Part shown: positions 23,317 to 33,732 of the stretch, one piece after another | Layout: each line of letters starts with the position of its first letter | Numbering within the stretch: the stretch's first letter is position 1 | Source of the DNA: Piper betle | Taxonomy: Eukaryota > Streptophyta > Magnoliopsida > Piperales > Piperaceae | Assembly (NCBI GenBank): GCA_033002965.1 | Contig: JAURVB010013270.1 | Span: forward strand, 158,108 to 222,107 | Reading direction: 5' to 3' | DNA length: 64,000 bases | Notes under the pieces: generated by a model | What the model saw: only the letters and a program-made list of their open reading frames with translations | What the model was told of the DNA's origin: nothing | Databases searched by the model: none | Program-made: the position numbers and the translations under genes

Positions 23317-25092
23317 AGCGTGTTGCCAGACGAACTCACACAGATCCAGATGTGGTTCCTGGATGGGGGAAAATTCGGCCATTGTGCACCATGAGGAAGA
23401 AGTACCCATGTTCCTTAGAGTTGGACTTGACATCAGGTAGTGAGCCAGGGAGGGTTCACGCGGGTCAGCCTGAAGTAGGGCTCAAGGCACATTCTCTATG
23501 TGAAGAGCGGTGTGAGTTTGTGAGTAGGGGAGTTGAGCTTTCCTAGAATTGGCCGAGCAAGGTGCGAGTGCGGAATCAGGCGGATTCCATTGCCGAGTGG
23601 ACGCCAACAGAGGTGACAGTATGGAAGAGCTTCCTAGGAGTTTGGCCAATTACAGGAAGTTCGTACATGGAATGAGCCATGTAGTGTCATCTTTGAATGA
23701 CTTATGGGAGGATAAGTCGAGGCATGGTCGGAGCTATGCCTCACAGCTTTCGAAGAGTCTCGGAGCTGTGATCATCGGAGCCAATTCTGGAACGGCCGGG
23801 TTCCAGGCAACCTTTGGAGTGGTGACGCGCTTCAGAATGCCGGGACGGTGGAAGGCAGCAAGGGCTGGCAGGAGTACATTGTCCAACTATGGCGAGTTTG
23901 CTTGTTGGATTTGAGTTCATAGTCAGGAGGACAGTGGAGCTAACGCCTTTTCCAGACCCAGGAAGAGGTTACTCGAGACAGGCAACTGGGGCAGGTCAAG
24001 TCGAGAGGTTAGCAGGGTCAGATCGCGACAATAAGAAACTTGGTTGACAGAGCAAGTCGGTGCTTGGCTCATATGTGTTGGTTAGATGATGAGTTTAGCC
24101 TATGACTGCAAGGGATCGGCTATTTATATTCCTTACCGGTAGGCTAAGACAAAAGCTGAGGGGGTTTCCACATTCCCCAGTGGAACGACGTCCAGGTTGA
24201 GTCTGGATGTGTACCCGGTGTTAGGGTGAATCGTTATCGGCAATACAACCGATAACGCAGCTTTTGTGAAACTCGTGACTGGAGATTTCCAGCAGGGTAG
24301 GTGCATTGACAGAGTTGGTGACTGGGATGCTGCAGCGCTAACTTCACCTTGAGATCTTGGAGCTCGATCTCATGGGCCGGGGGTCCAGATTCCCAAAGAG
24401 AAGGGAGCAACAGCAGGGTTAGTATATCGAGTCTCGGAGTACGCTGTTCGGAGCAGTGCCCAGGTATACACCCAACTGTGGGCTGCTTGCCGAATCATGG
24501 GGAAGTACGCGAGGTACAGGCGGAAGGGAGAGTGACCGATGACAACTAACCAGGCTCAGTCCGGAGCAGGGACCGAGGTTACGAGTGCATTACTTAGGAG
24601 GAGTATGTGGGGCGTGCGTAACATGGACCTCTTGCACGGAGCAGCTAGAAAATCTGCAACGTGGTCAGCTAGTGAGGCTTGGTCTCCGACGTTGTGGCCG
24701 AGGATGGTGCAACGGCCGAATGAAGAAATGCGGACCTGACGAGGAGGGCACATCATTCTGCGTGGAGAACAAGTGATGCTGATGCTCACGCCCAGATTTG
24801 GAGAAAAATCTGGTGTACCGAGTAAAGGTACGGGTTCCTTTGTGTGTTTTCCAAGGGGATTTGGTCAATCCGGTTTGAATAACTGTCTGTGATGAGCTAC
24901 CTACTACCGCCGGCGAGCAAGATGGTAGTAAAGACTTTACGAAGCAGAGGTATGTCAACCTGGGGGCTTCGAAGGTGCAGACAGAGTGATTCAAGTGGGA
25001 AAAGGAAGGAAACCTTGCGTGAGAGGGGATCAAGAGGCAGAACAGGACTCAAGCTTCCGATGAGGACATCGGGTCTCATTGGTGAGGGAGAC
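23317..25092 (+). pseudogene. Vestiges of pol in the nested element
   Basis: Most of pol is gone. A residual RT to RNase H connection is readable around 23,620-23,700 (LANYRKFVHGMSHVVSSLNDL, resembling the usual FLGLANYYRKF block), embedded in short frames up to about 23,914. The remaining 1.2 kb up to the 3' LTR has only scattered short frames and no motif I can name. The YxDD box, integrase DD35E core and zinc domain are not seen. The length (1.8 kb, where 3 kb or more is usual) shows large deletions. Confidence 0.7.
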
Positions 25093-26579
25093 TGTTACGG
25101 GTCGTAACCATGGGGCGCCAAGGGAGCTAGGATTTGGAGGTTGGTCCTAGTCGTCCCGAGTCCAGAGCCGGTAGCTGGTGCTATCCGGGTGGTGGAACAA
25201 CCTACCAGAGTGCTGGTCTGGTTGGTGTGCAATCGTGGTTCCAACGGGTGCAGGTATCGAGCATGGGTGATCCAGACGCGTGCGAGGTCGAGCCGTGCCG
25301 GAAACTGACCGGGAGCAGTGCCGGCAGTAGTACTAGGAGTGGAGGGTGCAGATGACCGAGCACCGCGACCGAGCATGTGGGCAGCAGTACCGTGTGTGCC
25401 GAGCGAGCACATCGGCGCGAACCAGCAAAGTGACCGATCAATGCCGGGCAGGACTATCCTGGTGTTGAGGTTGGCGGTGAGCGTCCGGGTCCGAGTGAGT
25501 CAGGATCCCGGTACTGAGTGCTGTGGGGGTCTGGAGCATGCCGAGTGCAGGTTTCGGTACCAGGGCTAGCCGGGGCGAACCAGGAGGGTTCGACCACTTG
25601 GCTAGGGTGCACCGGGGCTTTTCAGTAATTGCAGCTGGAAACTCCAAGGGTTGGGGTGATGTGAGCTGGCCAAGGAGGACCGTGGATCTGGGGGTCGACG
25701 GTGTGGATCAGTTTGGTGACATCACTAGGTTGGTGACTCATGTGGATCGAGCTGAGCCATTGATCAAAGATTGGATGGTCAGGATCCATGGGGGTGACGT
25801 GCACTATTTCCAGCCCGAAGCCTATATAAGGAGGTGCTTCATTGTGTTGAGGCAGATCAGAAAGTAGAGAAGAACAACAAGTGAGGAGTAGGAGTGTGTG
25901 GGTTCTCAGTGGAGGGAACCACCTTGGTCGGGAAAAGGGGAACTTGGAGTCTGCTGCAGCCAGGCCGTAGGGGACGGACTGGGGCTCCAAGGCAGACTAC
26001 CGGTGTAGTCGTGGTCCGCCTTTAGACCAAGGTTCCTACCAGTGTTGTTCGGCAACCCTGCGAGGTATTGCCGAGGGTTGTGAGTGAAGTCCTGTCGAGT
26101 GAGGGTCGAGAGGCAAGGTCGTGGGGTTTGCATGTCCACGACCAGCAAGTAGTCGAGAGTAGGATTACTTGTAGTTATCCTGTATTCATACTAGTGGAAT
26201 AGAGGTTGGGGAGATTTCCCGTAAAAGTGTAGTGTTTGCGTCGTGTTTGGCCACCAGTGACTGGACCGGTGATTCCGAGGTCTGGTCGTGCCGGTAATTG
26301 GGTGACCGGGACTGGGACGCATAACGCTGCTGCTTGGCGATTCCGTGTGATCGATAATTTGTTCGGTAAGAGCTAACACCGGTAACCAGGTACCGGTATC
26401 AGGGTGCGCCAGCAATCGGGCGTGGTACCGGGACTGGGGTGTTGGTGCCCGCGTTGCCGCTTTGCGTAACGGTCACGTGCTGCGTACGGGGGTTGGCTGG
26501 TGTTTCCAGGGAGGGAAACACGCCGCACAGGGGAAAGTCCTAGGCGAAAAATTTAGACCCAAAGGGGGACCCTGTGACA
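25093..26579 (+). mobile_element. 3' LTR of the nested element
   Basis: Intact 1487-bp LTR from TGTTACGGGTCGTAACC to CCCTGTGACA. It contains the TATA candidate CCTATATAAGGAGG at about 25,822 at the same offset as the 5' LTR. Confidence 0.93.
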
Positions 26580-28556
26580 GCTGGCGAGTCTAATCCGTCA
26601 TGCTCGTTATCGGCTAGGGAGTCCAATCCACCATGTTCATAATTGGTTGGCGAGTCCAATCCGGCATGTCTAATTTATTGGCCGATGGGTCAATCCATCA
26701 TGTCCATTATCAGCTGGCGAGTCCAATCCGCCACGTTCGTTATCGGCTGGTGAGTCCAATCCACCGTGTCTGGTATCGGCTAGTGAGTCCAATCCACCAT
26801 GTCCATCAGTTGGCTGATGGGTCAGTCCACCATATCCATCTATTGGCTAATGGATCAGTCCACCATGTTTGTAATTGGCTGGCGAGTCCAATCCGCCATG
26901 TCTAATTTATTGGCTGATGGGTCAGCCCATCATGTCCATTATCGGCGGGCGAGTCTAATCCGCCATGTCCGTTATCGGCTGGGGAGTCCAATCCGCCATG
27001 TCCGTAATTGGCTGGCGAGTCCAATCCGCCATGTCCGTAATTGGTTGGCAAGTCTAATCCGCCATGTCCAATTTATTGGCTGATGGGTCAGTCCATCATG
27101 TCCATTATCGGCTGGCGAGTCCAATCCGCCATGTCTGTTATTGGCTGGCGAGTCCAATCCGCCATGTCCGTTATCAGCTGACGAGTCCAATCCGCCATGT
27201 CCGTTATCGGCTGGCGAGTCCAATCCACCATGTCCGTTTTCGGCTGGCGAGTCCAATCCACCATGTCCATTTGTTCGCTGATGGGTCAGTCCACCATGCC
27301 CGTAATTGGCTGGCAAGTCCAATCCGCCATGTCTAATTTATTGGCTGATGGGTCAGTCCATCACGTCTATTATCGGCTGGCGAGTCCAATCTGCCATGTC
27401 CGTTATCGGCTGGTGTGTCCAATCCACCATATCCGTTATCGGCCGGTGAGTCCAATCCACCATGTCCGTTATCGGCTGGTGAGTCCAATCCACCATGTCT
27501 ATGAGTTGGCCGATGGGTCAGTACACCTTGTCCATCTATTGGCTAATGGGTAGTCCACCATGTCCGTAATTGGCTGGCGAGTCCAATCCACCATGTCCAA
27601 TTATTGGCTAATGGGTCAGTCCATCAAGTCCATTACTGGCTGGCGAGTCCAATCTACCATGTCCGTTATTAGCTGGTGAGTCCAATCCACCATTTCTGTA
27701 ATTGGCTAGCGATTCCAATCCACCATGTCCAATTTATCCAATCCGCCATGTCTGGTATCGCCTAGTGAGTCCAATCCACCATGTCCATTAGTTGGCTGAT
27801 GGACAGTCCACCATATCCATATATTGGCTAATGGGTCAGTCCACCATATCCGTAATTAGCTGGCGAGTCCAATCCGCCATGTCTAATTTATGGGCTGATG
27901 GGTCAGGCCATCATGTCTATTACTGGCTGGCGAGTCCAATCCGCCATGTCCATTATCGGCTGGGGAGTCCAATCCGCCATGTCCGTAATTGGCTGGCGAG
28001 TTCAATCCGCCATGTCCATAATTGGCTGGCGAGTCCAATCCGCCATGTCCGTAATTGGTTGGCGAGTCTAATCCGCCATGTCCACTTTATTAGCTGATGG
28101 GTCAATCCATCATGTCCATTATCGTATAGCGAGTCCAATCCGCCATGTCCGTTATCGGCTAGCAAGTCTAATCCACCATGTCCGTTATCGGCTGACAAGT
28201 CCAATCCACCATGTCCATCTATGGGCTGATGGGTTAGTCTGCCATGTTCGTAATTAGCTGGCGAGACCAATCCGCCATGTCCATAATTGGCTGGCGAGTC
28301 CAATCCGCCATGTCCGTAATTTGCTGGCAAGTGTAATCCACCATGTCCAATTTATTGGCTAATGGGTCTGTCCATCATGTCCATTATCGGCTGGCGAGTC
28401 CAATCCTCCATGTCCGTTATCGGCTGGTCGAGTCCAATCTGCCATGTCCGTTATCGGCTGCCAAGTCCAATCCGCCATGTCCGTTATCGGCTGATGGGTC
28501 CAATCCACCATGTCGGTTATCAGCTGATGGGTCCAATCCGCCATGTCCAATTTATT
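26580..28556. repeat. 33-bp tandem repeat array, right part
   Basis: This is the continuation of the array interrupted at 18,157, with the same unit (GGCTGGCGAGTCCAATCCGCC, CATGTCC). It stops where the sequence changes to LTR-type unique sequence at about 28,557. Together the two parts come to about 9.7 kb. Confidence 0.95.
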
Positions 28557-29256
28557 GTATTTTGGTTGTCAGGTCTATGTCCTTTATTAGATTATGAAGG
28601 GCATAGCCCGTGTCATACTGAGTCAATTCCTTGACCCCAGTTGCACTCGGTGCATGGTAATCGAATATGGGCTCAGGTTAACAAGATTGTCCACAAGGGA
28701 AAATCAACATTTTAAATAATTATACGGACAATACAACATTTTAAATAATTATATGGACAATACAACATTTTAAATAATTATACGGACAATACAACATTTT
28801 AAATAATTATTCAGACATTATAACATTTTAAATAATTATACGGACCTGATAATTTGGTGATGAACCCGCAACTATAACAAATAATCCTAAAGTCTTCCCC
28901 TTTGTTTGTAAAATGTGCTCACAACTTATCCGGAGAATGTTTGATTTAACAATAAAACTCTCCTTTATATAAAATAATATGTGTGGAATTTAAGAAGTCA
29001 TTATATTAAATTTTATTAATATGTGTGGAATTTAAGAAGTCATTACATTAAATTTTATAGAAAAGAACGTAATCACTCATTACTGTATCATTTGTGTGAT
29101 AATGAAAAGTCAAAAACTTACTATTAAGTGAATACGAATGGGTTATAAATGACATTGATTCTTAAGAATTTATTTAACTAAATATTATTTATGGTTCGTT
29201 TAAGATTTACAAAACCCTAAATAAAATAACCTAATTATTTTTTTCGGGGTTTTACA
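28557..29256 (-). mobile_element. Outer part of the array-bearing LTR
   Basis: After the array the sequence has CTGAGTCAATTCCTTGACCC, CAGTTGCACTCGGTGCATGG and TCGAATATGGGCTCAGG, matching in reverse the block at about 2250-2340 of the + strand LTR. It ends CGGGGTTTTACA at 29,256, the expected outer LTR end. The last 400 bp do not resemble the 3' LTR at 3302-5145, so whether this and 9998-10,137 belong to one LTR of one element is uncertain. Confidence 0.5.
28706..28845. repeat. 29-bp tandem repeat, about 4.8 copies
   Basis: Units of AACATTTTAAATAATTATAC followed by GGACAATAC are repeated head to tail with few changes. A further 42-bp direct duplication (ATATGTGTGGAATTTAAGAA start) lies at about 28,979-29,060. 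Confidence 0.92.
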
Positions 29257-30435
29257 CATACCTTACTCCCTTGCTCCCTTGCTCCTAGACTCGTCCAAGG
29301 CTACCTTACTGCTCAACCACTGCCTTTATGTTGCCACTAGCCGGCTACCACTGTGATCCATTGTTGTGCCTTGCCCATCTTATTGCTGCTACACTACTCT
29401 AAAGGAAGGAGAGACGCCGAAGCAAAGAGCCCTCGCGCCATGAAGTTAAATAAGTCATCTTGTAGCCAGGAGCATTGGTGACCGAGAGAAGTTGTCACCA
29501 AACCACCATCTTCTTTGCCTTCATCACGCCATAGCCGCCATCGTTGTCGAGTAGATCAGCCATCAGTTGTTGTTTGTTGCCCCAAAGGAGTTGCTGTTGG
29601 AGGCCTTCTGCAAGCCTCGCCTTGGAGCCCCTTCATCCTAGAGCCATGCCATGGAGTACAGGCGTATTGCTGACCTCACTGTGTCAGAGACAAGTCCAAC
29701 CATTTGTTGCAGCTAGCCGAGATCAATAGTCACTGCCGAGTGACGTTGCTGCCACCCACAGCCATGAATCCTTGCCCAAGATCCAAACTTTCCACTCGCC
29801 AGAGCCACCGGTTAAGGAGCTGTGTTGCTTTGAAGTGTTGCCAACATCGCTGCCGCAAGGAGAGCTCAGGCCCCGGTGTTGGAGCCCAACATCTTGCTGA
29901 GCCGGCCACGTCTGCACCTCGCAATCTCGTCACTGCTTTTGCCACTGGACTACTGTCCTGCCATCGCCTTGCCAAGGAGAAAAGCATCTTTGCTGATCAG
30001 ACCTATGTAAAGAGGATAGGTGGAGATCTCCTGCACTACCACACCACTACAGAATTGCACCACGACCTCGTGGTGAAGAGTCGCTGCTGGACCATGATCA
30101 TGAAAGCCTCACCAGGAGTTCATATCCTCCGTAGCCGTGAAGACGGAGCCTACGGGTTAATCTTGCCGCTGTAGAAAGAAGTACCCCCGACACAACACAA
30201 CATAGGCTTGTTGCCAGAGACTCCCGCCGTTGACGAAAAAATTCAGGAAGTGACCCACTAGAGATGGGAGAAAACAGCGGTTGCGACAGCCACGAGAGGT
30301 GAATTTTGTGGATATTTTTCGACTAACTTCAACCATTACCAACCCCGCCATGGTGTCCAAAATGAAGCTAAGCAATCTTCGGTTCTGGGTGGAGTCCGGC
30401 CGGATTTCGTCACCGTCGTCGCCGGGAAAAATCAT
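29257..30435. other. Non-coding stretch, probably part of an unclassified element
   Basis: CT- and GCC-rich sequence with several short open frames (for example about 29,704-30,174) but no domain I recognise and no consistent start context. It joins without a clear boundary to the direct-repeat unit at 30,436. It may be the upstream part of a long LTR whose partner copy is truncated. Confidence 0.4.
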
Positions 30436-31655
30436 GAAGTTGCTGATCGGAGCAAGGCAAAAATAGAGAGTCACAAGTTTGAGGACCTTTGTCCGGCTAG
30501 GTCAGGCCGGCCACTCCTTCATTTCCATCGGATCCTTTTCATTCTGAAGAACAAATCCTAGTCAAGATTCACCATCGGAAAGGATTGCCGTCACCTTCGA
30601 AATCCGTTGTCTTACTCTGCCTCGCCGTATGGAATCCCTTGCCATAACTCTGCTTTGAGCCAAGCCATGGAGGAGCATTGGAATCGGAATTTCGCTGCCC
30701 TGACCAAGGAGAGGGTCCCCGTCCCTGCTCACCGTCAACTCTTTAGAGTTGTGCTGTTTGGAGCCAGCCCTCTGGGCTTGTTGCTGTCTTGGATCCATTG
30801 TCGAGGAGAAGATTGGTTGTCGCTTCTAGTTAGAGCTCTGTTCTGCTTTGCATCCCGCGGTAACCGATCGGAAAAGAGGGAGGAGCCTTTGATTGCCGCG
30901 TCCGGCGACCCCCGGCTCGTCTGAAGGAGAAAAATTCACACCTTTGTCACCGGCGAGGAGGACTTCTTGCTGCTATGTTGTTGCCTTGTCGTTGCTGATT
31001 GAATACCAGAGTCCGGCTTCCAATAATTATCTACTGTCGGATCCTATGTAGGTCAGTTTATGGGACTTCGTCCTTTCCGCCGGAGAAGAAACCCACATGC
31101 AGGTGGGGTTGCTGCTAAGAAACAGAGAAGCGGAAGCAGTCAGAAGAAACAAAGAAGAGGAAGAAGCGGGAGAAACAGAGAAGAGAAAAAGTGCTTGAGG
31201 GTAATTGGGTCCAAGACCCGTTACTGGATGCTACTTTGATGTTGTTTGCTGACCTTTCACGCTTGACCGCGTCCAGAAGTGTTGTTGGTAACCTGGCCAG
31301 TACTCGCCCAGCTCAAAGACAGTCCAATCCCGACAAGTTCACTTGTAGAGTGAGCTCGATTTAATTCAGTTCAACCTTAACATTCTGTGTTAGAGAGGCT
31401 AAATCAAATTTTTCATCAAAGCATTGTAAGAGATAAATTATGCGTGGAGTCAAAGGATCAAAGTGGTAGAATTGTACTAAAATTTTTAATTTGTGAAAGA
31501 ATTAAAAATTAGTGGATTGTGAGGACCAATCTCACTGTAGATTGACTTAAGGATTTAACTTAAACCCTAAGGAACCATGTAAAATTTCCTACACGTTATT
31601 TTGTGCATGTGATATTTTATTTTTATCGCACAATTTCTTTCTACGGCAAGCCGCC
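30436..31655 (+). repeat. Direct repeat, left copy (candidate LTR)
   Basis: From GAAGTTGCTGATCGGAGCAAGG to about ATTTCTTTCTACG this 1.2-kb unit is repeated at 32,184-33,435. Shared blocks include GTCACCTTCGAAATC versus GTCACCTTGGAAATC and ACTTCTTGCTGCTATGTTGT. The arrangement repeat, 0.5-kb spacer, repeat suggests LTRs with a deleted interior, but no clear TG/CA ends, primer site or target duplication could be fixed. Confidence 0.7.
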
Positions 31656-32183
31656 TCAATACCACTAACTCAAACCCAGATTGAAAGACGCGAACCGCCG
31701 GGGTGAACAATCTCACACCTAAACATATTTTTGGCTACTCCACTAGGGACCATCGAGAGGTAGCAGTGTGTAGGAAAGATGGCCCTCGAGACAAGGAATT
31801 TTGCAAGACAAAAAACGCCAGTGAAGGAGAACCTTTTAACGCACTTGAAATGAATCAACCTGATATACAAGTACAATCCACTGCAAATGTGGGCGAGCCA
31901 GCCACCCTACAACGTGAAAATCCAAACACGAACGAAAAACTTCGAGATTGAATTAGACAACTTGAATTTACACTTGACGATGGACTTGCCTTAAATAGGC
32001 GAGCCTCAGTCACAATAGGAAGTGCATCCAAAAGAGAAGATGTCAACCCAGCAAACTAGCAAAGTTTATATAAAATGGACCAGCCAACTAACCAACTTAT
32101 AACAAGCATTCTTGCGGTGTCAACACAGAAAAGGCCTTTGATGACTGCCCCAGCGAACAAGGATTTATCAAACACCCGTCAAC
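31656..32183 (+). mobile_element. Spacer between the direct repeats (possible deleted interior)
   Basis: The 0.5-kb segment holds one 82-residue open frame (31,703-31,951, ending NPNTNEKLRD) that resembles nothing I can name. It could be the start of a gag gene. No polymerase motif is present. Confidence 0.4.
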
Positions 32184-33435
32184 GAAGTTGCTGATCAGAG
32201 CAAGGCAAAAACAAGAGTCACAAGTTGGAGGACCGTTGTCCGGCTAGGTCATGCATCTCCTGCCACGCTTTCATTGCCATCGGGTCCCTTTCACTGTGAA
32301 GAACAAATCATTGTGGAGATTCACCGTCGGAAAGGATTGCCGTCACCTTGGAAATCTGCTGTGTCGTACTCTGCCTCGCCGTATGGAATCCCCTGCCATG
32401 ACTCTGCTTTGAGCCAAGCCGAGGAGGAGCATTGGAATCGAAATTTCGCTGCGCTCACCGAGGAGAGGGTCTCCGTCCCTGCTCGCCGTCAACCCTTTTG
32501 AGTTGTTCTGTTTGGAGCCAGCTCTCTGGACTTGTTGCTGTCTTGGATCCATTGTCGAGGAGAAGATTGGTTGTAGCTTCTATTTAGAGCTCTGTTCTGC
32601 TTTGCATCCCATGGGAACCGATCGAACAAGAGAGGATAAGCTTTTGATTGCCGCTTCCGGTGATCCCCGACTAGTCTGAAGGAGAAAATTCGCACCTTTG
32701 TCTCCGGCGAGGAGGACTTCTTGCTGCTATGTTGTTGCCTTATCGTTGTTGATTGAATACCAGAGTCCGGCTTCCAATCATTTTCTACTCTCCGATCCTA
32801 TGTAAGTCAGTTTCTGAGACTTCGTCCTTGACGCCGGGGAAGAAACCCACATTCAGGCGTGGTTGCTGCTAAGAAACCGAGAAGAGGAAGAAGTCTGAAA
32901 AAACAGAGAAGAGGAAGAAGCGGGAGAAACAGAGAAGAGAAGAAGTGCTTGGAGGGTAACTGGGTCCTAGACCGCTAGTGGTGTCTACTTTGATGTTGTT
33001 TGCCCGAGTGACTTTTCACACTTGACCGCGTCCATAAGTGCTGTTGCTAACTTCATGCACTCTCCGAGCTCAAAAGACAGTCCAATGCTAGTTTACTAGC
33101 AGAGTGGGTTCGATTTAATTTGGTTCCACTTAAACATTTGGTTGTCACATGAATTTTCTTATTTTGGGTCATAAAAATTATATAAAAATTTTAATTAATG
33201 CATTATAAATAATAGATTATGTATAAAATCAAAATATTAAAGTGGTAAAAAGTTTATTAAGATTTATAATTTGTGAATAAATTAAAATTTAATAGATTAT
33301 AATGACCAATCTCACCGTAAATTGATTGAAGGTTTAAGTTAAACCCTAAGAACCTAGTAAAATATCTTGCGTGTTATTACGTGTGTGTGCCAATTTATTT
33401 TAATCATAATATTTCTTTATATGTAAGGACACCTG
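32184..33435 (+). repeat. Direct repeat, right copy (candidate LTR)
   Basis: Partner of 30,436-31,655, with small indels throughout. Its end lies only about 300 bp before the RDR2 start codon, so it borders the gene's proximal promoter. Confidence 0.7.
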
Positions 33436-33732
33436 ATCATACCAAACTCTTAAATATGATCAAAAGATACGGTTTGTAGGACAGGCAATCCTGAATAATA
33501 ATATATAGCTAAAATTATCTACCATAATGCATGTGGGGTTGGAATTATTAGTTAATCAATAACAATAAGGGTTAAATATCAACAAATTTTAAAGAATTAA
33601 ATTAGACCGCGCATTATCCGGTCTTATGAATAGAAATAGATAGAGGTTGAAAAGCTTTTTAAAAGCCCGGGCACCGCCGTGCCAGCATCAACCCCTTGTC
33701 CGCTGCTCGCCGCAGGTGGTGGGCGAGCCGGC
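33436..33732 (+). promoter_or_regulatory. Short unique region upstream of RDR2
   Basis: This is the only non-repeat sequence between the candidate LTR and the RDR2 ATG. It is AT-rich to about 33,650 and then abruptly GC-rich. No convincing TATA box was seen. The transcript start and 5' UTR must lie here or in the adjoining repeat. Confidence 0.4.

Larger units (their letters stand above)
18163..26579 (+). mobile_element. Complete non-autonomous gypsy-type element, TSD GCTGG
   Basis: The element starts TGTTATGGGTCGTAACC and ends GACCCTGTGACA, and is flanked by the 5-bp duplication GCTGG (18,158-18,162 and 26,580-26,584) taken from the 33-bp array. The two LTRs are 18,163-21,443 (interrupted by a later insertion) and 25,093-26,579 (1487 bp). 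They differ by eye at only a small number of positions, which implies a recent insertion. The interior (21,444-25,092) has a primer site, a broken gag and protease, and only vestiges of reverse transcriptase and integrase, so movement must have used enzymes from another element. Confidence 0.93.

Noticed and set aside
10429..28556. CRISPR-like array
   Set aside because: There are no unique spacers between conserved repeats. Units are contiguous, variable along their whole length, and the genome is a plant.
29704..30174. 156-codon frame as a gene
   Set aside because: No recognisable domain, and it lies in repeat-associated sequence next to a direct-repeat unit. Support is too weak to call.
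33679..33732. Upstream ATG at 33,679 as the RDR2 start
   Set aside because: It is in frame, but the added 18 residues have no family similarity, while the ATG at 33,733 (context GGCATGGC) begins directly before the conserved RRM-like segment. Not fully excluded.
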